Assembly: GCA_900543795.1 (NCBI GenBank) | Contig: UQSH01000001.1 | Location: 107,958 to 171,957, forward strand | Direction of reading: 5' to 3' | DNA from: an uncultured Oscillospiraceae bacterium | GTDB taxonomy: Bacteria > Bacillota > Clostridia > Oscillospirales > Acutalibacteraceae | DNA length: 64,000 nt | Program-made: the position numbers and the translations under genes | In this document: positions 8,284-16,989 of the stretch, piece by piece | How the letters are laid out: each line of letters begins with the position of its first letter | How positions within the stretch are numbered: position 1 is the first letter of the stretch | The notes under the pieces: generated by a model | Database searches by the model: none | What the model was told of the DNA's origin: nothing | What the model saw: only the letters and a program-made list of their open reading frames with translations

Positions 8284-8312
8284 TTGATTTATTATTTGCC
8301 TTTTGATAAAAT
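8284..8312 (+). promoter_or_regulatory. Possible promoter of the HAD phosphatase gene
   Basis: TTGATT, 17-bp spacer, TAAAAT; an overlapping TATAAT lies a few bases downstream. Confidence 0.4.
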
Positions 8313-8387
8313 ATAATATATGTTTTTTACTTTTTACACGGATTTGATATTAATTAAACATATTTTGTTTATTGGGAGTTTATTATT

Positions 8388-8963
8388 GTGGAAAATGTTA
8401 ATGTTTATGATTTTGACAATACGATTTATGACGGTGAAACGCTTGTTGATTTCATACTTTATTATGTCAGAACCGATCCGAAAATATGGAAATATGTTCC
8501 CAAGCTGATTGTTATTGCGCTTAAAGACGCTCTTCATCTTTTTACCGTTGAAGAGGCAATAGAAGCGTATGCCTCTTTTTTGGAGGGCTATTATGTTAAT
8601 CTCGGCGATGTCAGCGAAAATGTTGTTAAATTCTGGAACAAAAATGAAAAAAGAATTAAGCCGTGGTATTCAAAGGTGCAAAGGGAAAGCGATATTATAG
8701 TTTCGGGCTCAACGGATTTTATTCTTGAAGAAATTATGAAGCGAATGGGCGTTAAGCATTTTATCGGTTCAAGCATAGATAAAAAAACGGGAAAGTTTAT
8801 TCGTCTTTGCTTTCTCGAAAATAAGGTTAAGGCATTTAAGGAAATTTATCCCGATAAGCATATCGAGAATTTTTATACGGATTCAATGAACGATAAAGCT
8901 ATGATGGATATTGCGGATAATGTTTATTTCGTTAAGAAAAATAAAATAACAAAGATTAAATAA
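8388..8963 (+). CDS. HAD-superfamily (subfamily IB) phosphatase
   Basis: Encodes 191 residues from a GTG start preceded by TGGGAG. It has HAD motif I with the nucleophile Asp (VYDFDNTIYDGET near residues 6-18), motif II Ser in VSGSTDFI (about 105), a Lys in the KKTGKF region and motif IV DSMNDKAMMDIAD (about 163-175). Size and motif spacing match the phosphoserine-phosphatase-like IB group with a helical cap between motifs I and II. It probably dephosphorylates a small molecule or phospholipid head group; the substrate cannot be read. It stands 22 bases before a GPH symporter gene and may share its transcript. Confidence 0.75.
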   Translation: MENVNVYDFDNTIYDGETLVDFILYYVRTDPKIWKYVPKLIVIALKDALHLFTVEEAIEAYASFLEGYYVNLGDVSENVVKFWNKNEKRIKPWYSKVQRESDIIVSGSTDFILEEIMKRMGVKHFIGSSIDKKTGKFIRLCFLENKVKAFKEIYPDKHIENFYTDSMNDKAMMDIADNVYFVKKNKITKIK

Positions 8964-8985
8964 ATTTATAATAAAGGAGGCCGTT

Positions 8986-10494
8986 ATGGGAAATAAAATC
9001 AGTAAGTTCCTAAACAGCAAAATCGTAAAAACCGATGTGGGCGAGGAAACATACTTAACCTGGAAGGAAACCCTGTCTTATGCTCTCGGACGAGGTGCGC
9101 AGGGTATGAACACAAGTATGACCTCGTCAAAATACATCAACTACTTTTTAACAAATGTTTTGTTTAAAAAGCTGAAGGACCCAATGGCAACTGCCTCGCA
9201 GATAAGACTTTTCTGCGGTATTTTTGACGCTATAAACGACCCGATTATGGGTGTTTTGGTTGACAAAACAAGAACGAAGGACGGTCAGATGCGCCCTTAT
9301 ATTAAATGGGCTCCGATTTTTGTTTCACTCGTTATGGTTTTGTTCTTTATAGGAAGTGCAGACGCACCTCCCGTTTTGAATATTATTTACACCACCTTTC
9401 TTTTTGTTATGCTTGATGTAACCTACACGGCGTTTGATATTCCTATGGGAGCTCTTGCCTTCTCTATAACTCCTAACGGAATCGAGCGAACAAAGCTTTT
9501 CGGCGTCAGCTCAATCACACGCTCAATAGTCGGTGCGCTTCCGCAGGTTTTCGTTGCGGGTGCGGCGTGGCTCCCTTATTTCAGAGATCATACTCCTCAG
9601 GCATATTTAACTTCGGCTATTATTTCGGCAATCGGAATTTTCTTCTTAACTAGGCTTACATATAAAAACACGGTTGAGCGTGCTCATCACAGCTCAGACA
9701 CTCCGTCTGTTAAAGAGTGCTTCGCTCTCCTTTTCAGCAACAGACCGCTTCTTATGCTCTTTCTTTGCAATCTTTTCTTTGTGTTGTGCAAGGTTGCAGA
9801 GCAGGTTTCGTTCTATTTTGTTGCAGACCTTATGTTTAATCTTAAATATAACGCAGTTGTTGATGTTGTTAAGTTCCCCGGCTTCCTGCTTGCAGGTATT
9901 CTTGTGCCGAAAATTGTTGAAAAGCTCGGCGAAAGGGCAGACTCACGCAAGTTCTATCAGGCTTGCTGCGTCAGCGCAATAATTCTTCACATCCTGTTTG
10001 CAGTATTAACATTTAAGGGACTCCTTCAAAAGCAGGCAGATCAGTCTGTTTCGCTCTTAACAGGCGTTATGGTTTCCGTGTTCACCTGCTTAACCGCAAT
10101 TCCGCTTGAATTTAAAAACCTTATCCAAAAGGAAATGGAGGCGGAAACTGTTGATTATATTGAATGGAAAACAGATAGACGAGTTGAGGGAATTATGCTT
10201 TCAATTATGAGCTTTACAGGTAAAATTGAAAACACATTTTCATCATCAATCGGCCTTGCAATTCTCGGTTGGGTAGGCTATAAGAGCCACACGGAGGGCT
10301 CTCTTGTTCAGCCTGCAAACACTAATTACGCTCTGTTCTTCCTCACAACTCTTCTTCCCGCAGTTGGCTATCTGCTTATGCTTATCCCAATGCATTTCTA
10401 TAATATTACCGGAGACGGCCATCGTCAGATGATGAAGGAAATTGCGGAAAGGCACGAGAAAAGAGAAGCCGAAGCACAGGCGGTAAACGAGTAA
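8986..10494 (+). CDS. GPH-family sugar:cation symporter (MFS)
   Basis: Encodes 502 residues; AAAGGAGGCCGTT precedes the ATG. It is a polytopic membrane protein with about 12 hydrophobic segments and the hallmarks of the glycoside-pentoside-hexuronide family: an early DAINDPIMGVLVDKTRTKDGQMRPYIKWAP block (loop 2-3) and, late, VDYIEWKTDRRVEGIMLSI. These correspond to the MelB cation site and loop motifs. It imports a glycoside or sugar derivative with H+ or Na+. It lies 5 bases before a metallophosphoesterase gene, so the pair is an operon. One of three GPH paralogues in the window; they are divergent from each other. Confidence 0.85.
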   Translation: MGNKISKFLNSKIVKTDVGEETYLTWKETLSYALGRGAQGMNTSMTSSKYINYFLTNVLFKKLKDPMATASQIRLFCGIFDAINDPIMGVLVDKTRTKDGQMRPYIKWAPIFVSLVMVLFFIGSADAPPVLNIIYTTFLFVMLDVTYTAFDIPMGALAFSITPNGIERTKLFGVSSITRSIVGALPQVFVAGAAWLPYFRDHTPQAYLTSAIISAIGIFFLTRLTYKNTVERAHHSSDTPSVKECFALLFSNRPLLMLFLCNLFFVLCKVAEQVSFYFVADLMFNLKYNAVVDVVKFPGFLLAGILVPKIVEKLGERADSRKFYQACCVSAIILHILFAVLTFKGLLQKQADQSVSLLTGVMVSVFTCLTAIPLEFKNLIQKEMEAETVDYIEWKTDRRVEGIMLSIMSFTGKIENTFSSSIGLAILGWVGYKSHTEGSLVQPANTNYALFFLTTLLPAVGYLLMLIPMHFYNITGDGHRQMMKEIAERHEKREAEAQAVNE

Positions 10495-10499
10495 TAATT

Positions 10500-11870
10500 A
10501 TGAAAATAACCTTCATTGCAGATACGCATCATTATTCAAAAACGCTCGGAATAAGCGGCAGGGCGTATGAGCTTCGTTCGGGCTCAGACCAAAAATGTCT
10601 TGCCGAAACGGGAGATATAATTGATTCGGCTTTTGAAAAAATCTCCCGCTCCGATACGGACGCAGTCGTTATTCTCGGCGATGTTTCAAATGACGGCGAA
10701 GTGGTATCTCACCTTGAATTTAGAGAAAAGCTTTATAAGCTTCAAAAAAGCAAGCCTGTTTATGTTATAACCGCAACGCACGATTGGTGCTGTGATGAAA
10801 ATCCCCGACGCTTCAACGGAGACAATGTTTATCACGATGTTGAGGTTATGAAAAGCAGTGAGCTCCCCGAATTTTATAAGGATTTCGGACCGAGCCGTGC
10901 GATAGACCGTTTCATAACTAAAATCGGAACAGCTTGCTACACCGCAGAGCTTTCATCGGGTGTTAGGCTGCTATGCTTAAATGATGATAAAAACGATAAT
11001 GACCAAGCCGGCTTCACCGAGGATTGCTGGCAGTGGATTGAAAGGCAGATTGAAAACGCAAAAAGAGATAACTGCGTTTTAATAGGAGCAGAGCATCATT
11101 TGCTCATTCCTCATATTTCTCCGCTTATAACAGGTGGCTCAACCTGTGTTGAAAACAGGGAATATGTTGCTTCACGCCTTGCAGACGCAGGCTTGAAATA
11201 TATGTTTGTCGGTCATAGTCATATTCAGGCAACCGATAAATTTGTGTCTGAAAAGGGAAATACAATAACAGAGGTTAATGTAGGCTCTCTTTGCGGCTAT
11301 CCGGCTCCGATTGTTAATGTTGAGGTAAACGAGGATAAAACCTTAACCTATAAGGTTGATCATCTTGAAAGCTTTTGCCTTAACGGAAAAACGGTTGACG
11401 CTCAGCCGTTTCTTGCAAAGCACGCCTGTGATATTATTTTCAGAGTGTTAGAGTGTAAAAGCAAGAAGGAGTTTTCCGAAAGGCTGACTGCTCTCGGAAT
11501 AAACGGCGAAAAGCTTGCTCCCGTTTGGTGCCTTGCAAAGCCACTTTTGAAAAAGATAAACACCTGCCTTGTTTGGGATGTTTATAAAGCACTCAAACGC
11601 CTTGGGCTTGCAAGGGATATTCCAAAGGCAGATGCGTTGCAGCTTCGGTATAAGCCGCTAAAAGAGGTTATCGGCGAGGTTTGGCTTTCTGCGCTTGACG
11701 GCGCATTAACTCCTCACGAGCGTGGAAGCGCTTATTATAATGTTGTGTGCGGTGCGCTTTGTATTCCGTCAAAAATTCTTAAAGATAATGCGGATATGAA
11801 GGAACTTGCACACGCCGCCGATAATATAATGACCGGCGGAGATATTAATAATCAGTATGCTACAATTTGA
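10500..11870 (+). CDS. Calcineurin-like metallophosphoesterase
   Basis: Encodes 456 residues and starts 5 bases after the symporter stop. The dinuclear-metal phosphoesterase blocks are in order: FIADTHH (about 4-10), GDIID, VILGDVSNDGE (about 57-67), TATHDW (in place of GNHD), GAEHHLL and FVGHSHIQAT. No signal peptide is seen, so it should act in the cytoplasm. The C-terminal 150 residues are unique and helical. Coupling to a GPH symporter suggests hydrolysis of an imported phosphodiester or phosphorylated glycoside, but this is inference from position. Confidence 0.75.
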   Translation: MKITFIADTHHYSKTLGISGRAYELRSGSDQKCLAETGDIIDSAFEKISRSDTDAVVILGDVSNDGEVVSHLEFREKLYKLQKSKPVYVITATHDWCCDENPRRFNGDNVYHDVEVMKSSELPEFYKDFGPSRAIDRFITKIGTACYTAELSSGVRLLCLNDDKNDNDQAGFTEDCWQWIERQIENAKRDNCVLIGAEHHLLIPHISPLITGGSTCVENREYVASRLADAGLKYMFVGHSHIQATDKFVSEKGNTITEVNVGSLCGYPAPIVNVEVNEDKTLTYKVDHLESFCLNGKTVDAQPFLAKHACDIIFRVLECKSKKEFSERLTALGINGEKLAPVWCLAKPLLKKINTCLVWDVYKALKRLGLARDIPKADALQLRYKPLKEVIGEVWLSALDGALTPHERGSAYYNVVCGALCIPSKILKDNADMKELAHAADNIMTGGDINNQYATI

Positions 11871-11890
11871 GTAGTATTACAAAAAATAAA

Positions 11891-11935
11891 AACGGTTGTT
11901 AGGAATTATTGTGATTGCCTAACAACCGTTATTCT
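11891..11935. terminator. Bidirectional terminator between the phosphoesterase gene and dxs
   Basis: Perfect 13-bp arms AACGGTTGTTAGG / CCTAACAACCGTT with a 14-base loop, serving converging genes; A-rich on the left and T-rich on the right. Confidence 0.8.
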
Positions 11936-11943
11936 TTATGCTT

Positions 11944-13695
11944 TTATTTGATTAAAGCTTTTATATCCTCTGCAATTTGCTCTGCGGTTAAATGATTTTG
12001 AATTGCAATTTCCTTCGCGGAAATTAAATCGTTGAATTTCTTTTCTCCGCCGAAATTTAAAACCTTAATATCATCACAGCCATAGTAAGAGGCAACCTTT
12101 TGACCGAAGCCTCCGTCAAGCACACCGTCCTCAACGGTTGCAATTATCTCGTGGTCTTTTTTAAGGCCGTCAAGTAATTCTTTGTCAAGCGCCGTGAAGA
12201 ATATAGGGTTAACAACAGTAATCCTTGTGTTACAATCATTTTCCAAAATCTCTGCGGCTTTCATTGCAAGAGGCAGGGAATCGCCCAAGCCGATAACGGC
12301 AATTTTGCTGCCATGCTTAACGATTTTTCCTTTAACCGCCGTTTTTTCGTTAAGCGTTATTTTCTCTCCGTTACCGATAACGGCTTTCGGAACTCTTATT
12401 ACAACAGGAGAGTTGTTTTGTTCAATCGCCCAATCAAGTGCGGCAAAGTATTCCTCCTTTGTTGCAGGTGCAAGTCCGATTATGTTAGGTATTGAGCTGA
12501 TTAAAGCAATGTCATACATTCCGTTGTGGGTGCAATCTCCTCCGCCTATTCCACCGCCGAAAACAAGTATTGTTGCAGGATTACTGTTCATTGCAAGGTC
12601 TTGATTTAGTTGGTCGTATGTTCTTTGTAAAAAGCTGCTGAGCACCTCAAAAACAGGCTTTCCGCCGTTTTTGGCAATGCCGGAAATGAACGCAACTGCG
12701 TGCTCCTCCGCGATGCCTACATCAATAAATTGCTTTCCTGCTTTTTCGCGAAATTCCTGCGTTAAGCCCGTTGCGCCCGGAGTAGCCGCAGTAACGGCAA
12801 TAACTGTTGGGTCGTTTTCCATCTTGCTTAATAAGTATTCAGCCGTTAAATCCTCATAGCCTTCCTCTGTGTGTTCTTGCGTATAAAACGCCGCCGGAAG
12901 CGCCCAATGCCCTGCCTCTTTATTTTCCATAGCCCAGTCAAGCCCTTTGCCTTTCAGCGTGTGAATATGAATAACTGTCGGGCGGTTTGTATCTTTAACA
13001 TTTTCAAAAACTGAAATAAGCTTTTCAATATTGTTTCCGTCATCAACATAATAATAATCAAGTCCGAAGCTCTTGAAAAAGTTGTTTTCCGCCTTTCCGT
13101 TTGTTTCGCGAAGCAGTCTGAAGTTCTCATACATACCGCCTTGATTCTCGGCAATGGACATTTCATTGTCGTTAAAAATGATAATCAGGTTGCTTTTCAG
13201 CATTGCGGCATTGTTTAAGCCCTCAAAGGCTTCTCCGCCGGACATAGAGCCGTCGCCGATAACGGCAATTATGTTTTCCTTTCCACCGTTTAAATCTCTG
13301 CCCTTGGCAAGACCTGTTGCAAGCGAAATTGATGTTGAGGTATGACCTACCTTGAAGTAATCGTGCTCGCTTTCCGAGGGGGTTGTGTAGCCGCTTAAAG
13401 AGTAATATTTTTCAGGCTCGGTAAAGCCTTCTTTTCTGCCTGTTAAAATTTTATGTGTGTACGACTGATGGGAAACATCAAAAACAAATTTGTCCTTAGG
13501 CGAGTCAAAAACATAGTGAAGCGCAACGGTTGCTTCAACAAAGCCCAGATTAGAGCCCATGTGTCCGCCTGTAACGGTAACGCGCTTAATCAGAACATTG
13601 CGAATTTCCTGCGAAAGAGCATTTAATTCCTCTAAACTGCATTTTTTAATATCGGCAGGTGAGTTGATTTTTTGCAAAATATTTGTTTTGTTCAT
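11944..13695 (-). CDS. dxs: Divergent 1-deoxy-D-xylulose-5-phosphate synthase-like protein
   Basis: Encodes 583 residues from the ATG at 13695 (AAGGAGTAATTGCA upstream); canonical DXS has about 620. It has the ThDP-enzyme layout: TGGHMGSNLG (His about 45), VFDVSHQSYTHKILTGR, GDGSMSGGEAFEGLNNA, the catalytic Glu in IAEEHAVAF (about 328), LQRTYDQ, then a transketolase C-terminal domain. It would join pyruvate and glyceraldehyde 3-phosphate in the MEP pathway. Several substrate contacts differ: the usual DRAG segment reads FGGGIGGGDCTHNG, so the Arg equivalent to E. coli R420 and the Asp of GADG are lost, and the later YPRG reads VPKA. It may be a lineage-specific DXS or a paralogue with another acceptor. 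It follows the CNNM gene by 25 bases. Confidence 0.75.
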   Translation of the reverse strand: MNKTNILQKINSPADIKKCSLEELNALSQEIRNVLIKRVTVTGGHMGSNLGFVEATVALHYVFDSPKDKFVFDVSHQSYTHKILTGRKEGFTEPEKYYSLSGYTTPSESEHDYFKVGHTSTSISLATGLAKGRDLNGGKENIIAVIGDGSMSGGEAFEGLNNAAMLKSNLIIIFNDNEMSIAENQGGMYENFRLLRETNGKAENNFFKSFGLDYYYVDDGNNIEKLISVFENVKDTNRPTVIHIHTLKGKGLDWAMENKEAGHWALPAAFYTQEHTEEGYEDLTAEYLLSKMENDPTVIAVTAATPGATGLTQEFREKAGKQFIDVGIAEEHAVAFISGIAKNGGKPVFEVLSSFLQRTYDQLNQDLAMNSNPATILVFGGGIGGGDCTHNGMYDIALISSIPNIIGLAPATKEEYFAALDWAIEQNNSPVVIRVPKAVIGNGEKITLNEKTAVKGKIVKHGSKIAVIGLGDSLPLAMKAAEILENDCNTRITVVNPIFFTALDKELLDGLKKDHEIIATVEDGVLDGGFGQKVASYYGCDDIKVLNFGGEKKFNDLISAKEIAIQNHLTAEQIAEDIKALIK

Positions 13696-13720
13696 TGCAA
13701 TTACTCCTTGACTTTTTGCT

Positions 13721-15055
13721 TTATTCGTTGTTATTATCTTTCGGTTTTGGGCTTTCTTTGCAAACAATTGCCGATTTAACGCAATGATTTTTTACATCCG
13801 TAACCTTAATTAAAAGCCCTTCGGCTTCAATTTCAAATGAAGCGTTTTCGGGCGGAACGGCTCCGAGCGCTTTAATAACAAGTCCGTTAAAGGTTTCACA
13901 TTCCTTGTTTTTAACGGCAATTTTAAGTGTCTCTTCAAGCTCGTCAACGGTTGGATTTCCCGTTATCCTCCAAGTTTTTGAATCAAGGCTTTCAATTGCG
14001 TTAGGCTCCTCCTCGTCCTTATCATAATCAAAGTCGCCCACAAGCTCTTCAAGCAGGTCATTCATTGTTATTATTCCCGTTGTTCCGCCGTGCTCGTCAA
14101 GAACTATTGCAAAGCTGTTTTTGCTTTTTTTCATATTTTTAAAAAGCACATCAAGCTTTATGCTTTCGGGAACGAAATATGCAGGATGAACTGCGGTGCT
14201 TAAAACCTTTTCCTTCGTTTTTTCTTTAATGCGAAAATAATCCTTTGCGTCAAGCAAGCCGATAACATTGTCAACCGTTTCATCGCAAACGGGATAGATT
14301 TTGTGTCTGCTTGAATGGATTGTTTTGTCCCATTCTTCAAGCGTTTCTTCAAGCCAAAGCAGTGAAACCTCTGTTCTGTGAACGGCTATTTCTCCTGCTG
14401 TTAAATCGTCAAATTCAAAAACATTTTGAATTATTTCCTTTTCGGTGCTGTCTATCGTTCCGTTTTCAAAGCCGACATCAACACTCATTCTTATATCCTC
14501 CTCGCTAACCTCGTCGTCCTTTGAATTAGGGTCAATTCTTAAAAGACGCAAAACAGCGTTTGTTGATAATGTTAAGAATGAAACAAGCGGCTTGAAAATC
14601 TTCGAAACCGAATAAATTAAGCCGGAAAGAGCAAGCGCAATCGGCTCTGTTTTTTTCATTGCAACACGCTTCGGAACAAGCTCCCCGAAAACAAGCGTGA
14701 AATAAGATAAAATAAGCGTGATAAGTATAACAACTATGCTGTTGAGCGTTTCTGCCGGAATTCCTATTCCCGCTTTAAGAATAAGCTCAACAAGCGGCTT
14801 TGAAAAATTATCCGCGGCAAAAGCCGAGCCTAAAAATCCCGAAAGCGTTATTGCAACCTGAATTGTTGCAAGAAATCTTGCAGGCTGACCTGTCAGCTTA
14901 ACAAGGCGTTGGGCTTTTTTGTTGCCCTCCTTTGCCATTTTAGCCATCTTATTGTCGTTCATACTGACTATTGCAATTTCCGCTGCGGCAAAAACGGCGT
15001 TTAGCGCAATTAAAAACACTTGCAGCAAAAGCATAAGCCAAATTGAATTTTTCAA
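13721..15055 (-). CDS. CNNM/CorC-HlyC family transporter-like protein with CBS domains
   Basis: Encodes 444 residues. The N-terminal DUF21/CNNM membrane domain (about 1-190) has four hydrophobic stretches and conserved AAEIAIVSMND, ATIQVAITLSGFLGSAFA and FGELVPKRVAMKKTEPIA. A CBS pair follows (about 205-325), containing VHRTEV, HKIYPVCDETVDNVIGLLDAKDY and VLDEHGGTTGIITMNDLLEELVGDF. A CorC/HlyC C-terminal domain (about 345-430) includes WRITGNPTVDELE and FNGLVIKALGAVP. The family is linked to Mg2+/Co2+ efflux; the older name is hemolysin-like, without evidence of haemolysis. Upstream of and probably cotranscribed with the DXS-like gene. Confidence 0.88.
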   Translation of the reverse strand: MKNSIWLMLLLQVFLIALNAVFAAAEIAIVSMNDNKMAKMAKEGNKKAQRLVKLTGQPARFLATIQVAITLSGFLGSAFAADNFSKPLVELILKAGIGIPAETLNSIVVILITLILSYFTLVFGELVPKRVAMKKTEPIALALSGLIYSVSKIFKPLVSFLTLSTNAVLRLLRIDPNSKDDEVSEEDIRMSVDVGFENGTIDSTEKEIIQNVFEFDDLTAGEIAVHRTEVSLLWLEETLEEWDKTIHSSRHKIYPVCDETVDNVIGLLDAKDYFRIKEKTKEKVLSTAVHPAYFVPESIKLDVLFKNMKKSKNSFAIVLDEHGGTTGIITMNDLLEELVGDFDYDKDEEEPNAIESLDSKTWRITGNPTVDELEETLKIAVKNKECETFNGLVIKALGAVPPENASFEIEAEGLLIKVTDVKNHCVKSAIVCKESPKPKDNNNE

Positions 15056-15509
15056 AACAAACCCTCCGAGTTAGATAATTAGTTTTAAAATACATTATAA
15101 GCAGTTATTTGTCAATAAATCTACCTTTTATTTTTAAAGAAAATGTGAACTGCCGAATGATAAACTCAGTCGAAGGGCGGAATAATAATAAAAGAGATTA
15201 AACTCTTCGTCAAAATAGCCAAAAATGTTTGTTACAATTTTGTAATTTCTACAAAATTCGGAGAATTTAAAAAAATTTTAAAAAGGCCGTTTTGACTGTA
15301 TTTAGAACGGTTTTAAGCATTTTAACCATATATATTGTTGTTTTTTAAGCGATTTTTTATATTACAAAAGTGTATCGAATTATTAAAAGGTCTTTATTTT
15401 TATAATACTTTCTGTTATAATGTCTTTTGTTAAATGTAATTGCAGTTAGGCAGGGCTTTTTTTCAGTCCGACACATATATATTATTCCGTATTTAAAGAG
15501 GGAAGAGCT
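15056..15509. other. Gene-free stretch upstream of murA
   Basis: 454 AT-rich bases between divergent genes. Apart from a weak rightward promoter candidate near 15416, no ORF, repeat or stable hairpin was found. Confidence 0.5.
15393..15421 (+). promoter_or_regulatory. Weak promoter candidate for murA
   Basis: TATAAT at 15416-15421, with only a poor -35 (TTTATT) 17 bases upstream. Confidence 0.3.
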
Positions 15510-16796
15510 TTGGAAAATTTTGTAATAAACGGCGGACATGAATTGTTCGGCGAGGTTAATATCAGCGGTGCAAAAAATGCTGCCGTTGCCATTATCCCTG
15601 CGGCAATTCTTGCCGATGATATAGTAAGAATTGAAAACATACCTAATATCTCCGATGTTTCGCTTATCATTAAGATATTAGACAGCTTGGGCGCTCAAAT
15701 TAAAATGATTAATAAAGACACCATTGAGGTTGATTCAAGAGCGCTCAAATATCAAAAGGTTCCTTATGAGCTTGCATCTCATTTCAGAGCAAGCTATTAT
15801 CTTATCGGCGCAATGCTCGGCCGCTTCAAGCGGGCAGAGGTGTCGCTTCCCGGCGGCTGCGATTTCGGCGACCGCCCGATAGACCTTCATATTAAAGGCT
15901 TTGAAATGCTCGGCGCAGATGTTAAAATTGTTGAGGGAATGGTTTGCGCAAAGGCTGAAAAGCTTGTCGGCAATTCTATTTATATGGATAATGTTTCGGT
16001 TGGCGCAACAATTAATGTTATGCTCGCCGCCGTTCTTTCAAGAGGGCTTACGGTTATTGAAAATGCCGCAAAGGAGCCTCATATAGTTGACCTTGCAAAC
16101 TTCCTTAACTCTATGGGAGCAGATGTTAGAGGCGCGGGAACGGATGTTATTAAAATCCGCGGAGTAGAAAAGATGCACGGCTGCACCTATTCTATCATTC
16201 CCGATCAAATCGAAGCCGGAACATATATGGTTGCCGCCGCGGCGTGCGGAGGCGATGTGCTTATCAAGAATGTTATTCCAAAGCACCTTGAATCAATAAG
16301 CGCAAAGCTTGAAGAGGCAGGCGCGGAGATTATCGAATATGACGATGCAGTTCGCGTAACCCGCTTTAAGCAGTTAACAAAATGCAATGTAAAAACAATG
16401 CCTCATCCGGGATTTCCAACCGATATGCAGCCGCAAATGTGCGTTTTGCTTTCTGTTTCAAAGGGAACCTCAATCCTTTCCGAGTCGGTTTGGGATAATC
16501 GCTTTCAGTATGTAGGTCAGCTTATAAGAATGGGTGCAAATGTTCAGGTTGACGGCAAGATTGCCGTTATAGAGGGCGTTGAACGCTTAACAGGCGTTAA
16601 GGTTAAGGCAACCGATTTAAGAGCAGGCGCTGCAATGGTTATTGCGGGCTTGATAGCAACCGGCCAAACAACCGTTGAAGAAATTCAGTATATAGACAGA
16701 GGCTATGAAAATATAGTTGAAAAGCTTACTGCGCTCGGAGCTGATATAAAGCGTGTTACCGAAGAGCCTACGCAAACGGCAGTAAACGCAGGATAG
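15510..16796 (+). CDS. murA: UDP-N-acetylglucosamine 1-carboxyvinyltransferase
   Basis: Encodes 428 residues from a TTG start (MENFVINGGH) behind AGAGGGAAGAGC. It catalyses the first committed step of peptidoglycan synthesis, transfer of enolpyruvate from PEP to UDP-GlcNAc. Seen: the N-terminal SGAKNAAVAIIPA (Lys/Asn pair of the active site, about 19-31), the loop SLPGGCDFGDRPIDLHI with catalytic Cys117 (the residue alkylated by fosfomycin), VSVGATINVMLAAVLS, PDQIEAGTYMVAAAACGG, HPGFPTDMQPQM and the DLRAGAAMVIAGL block near the C-terminus. Normal length. It is monocistronic with a strong terminator. Any second murA-type gene lies outside the window. Confidence 0.95.
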   Translation: MENFVINGGHELFGEVNISGAKNAAVAIIPAAILADDIVRIENIPNISDVSLIIKILDSLGAQIKMINKDTIEVDSRALKYQKVPYELASHFRASYYLIGAMLGRFKRAEVSLPGGCDFGDRPIDLHIKGFEMLGADVKIVEGMVCAKAEKLVGNSIYMDNVSVGATINVMLAAVLSRGLTVIENAAKEPHIVDLANFLNSMGADVRGAGTDVIKIRGVEKMHGCTYSIIPDQIEAGTYMVAAAACGGDVLIKNVIPKHLESISAKLEEAGAEIIEYDDAVRVTRFKQLTKCNVKTMPHPGFPTDMQPQMCVLLSVSKGTSILSESVWDNRFQYVGQLIRMGANVQVDGKIAVIEGVERLTGVKVKATDLRAGAAMVIAGLIATGQTTVEEIQYIDRGYENIVEKLTALGADIKRVTEEPTQTAVNAG

Positions 16797-16807
16797 TATA
16801 AATTCGT

Positions 16808-16831
16808 GGGGCGATATTTCGCCCCTTTTTT
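16808..16831 (+). terminator. Terminator of murA
   Basis: GGGGCGA / TCGCCCC stem followed by TTTTTT. Confidence 0.85.
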
Positions 16832-16837
16832 ATTGGA

Positions 16838-16982
16838 GAATAGTGTGAAAAATCACACTATTCCTATTGTATTGCCCTCAAAATTTGCCTTTGGCATAAT
16901 TTTGAGATGGCTGAATTCCCATTATACGCCTTATCCGGCTACAATAAGGTGTTAGGATTTTTAATAAACTATTTGTAGCCGG
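16838..16982 (+). repeat. Three consecutive inverted repeats between murA and the MBL hydrolase gene
   Basis: Hairpin 1 at 16838-16863 has 10-bp arms GAATAGTGTG / CACACTATTC. Hairpin 2 at 16878-16905 has arms TCAAAATT / AATTTTGA plus an inner TGCC / GGCA. Hairpin 3 at 16935-16982 has 10-bp arms CCGGCTACAA / TTGTAGCCGG around a 28-base loop and ends 7 bases before the next start codon. It could be an mRNA-structured leader or a small dispersed repeat. Confidence 0.5.
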
Positions 16983-16989
16983 AAAGACT

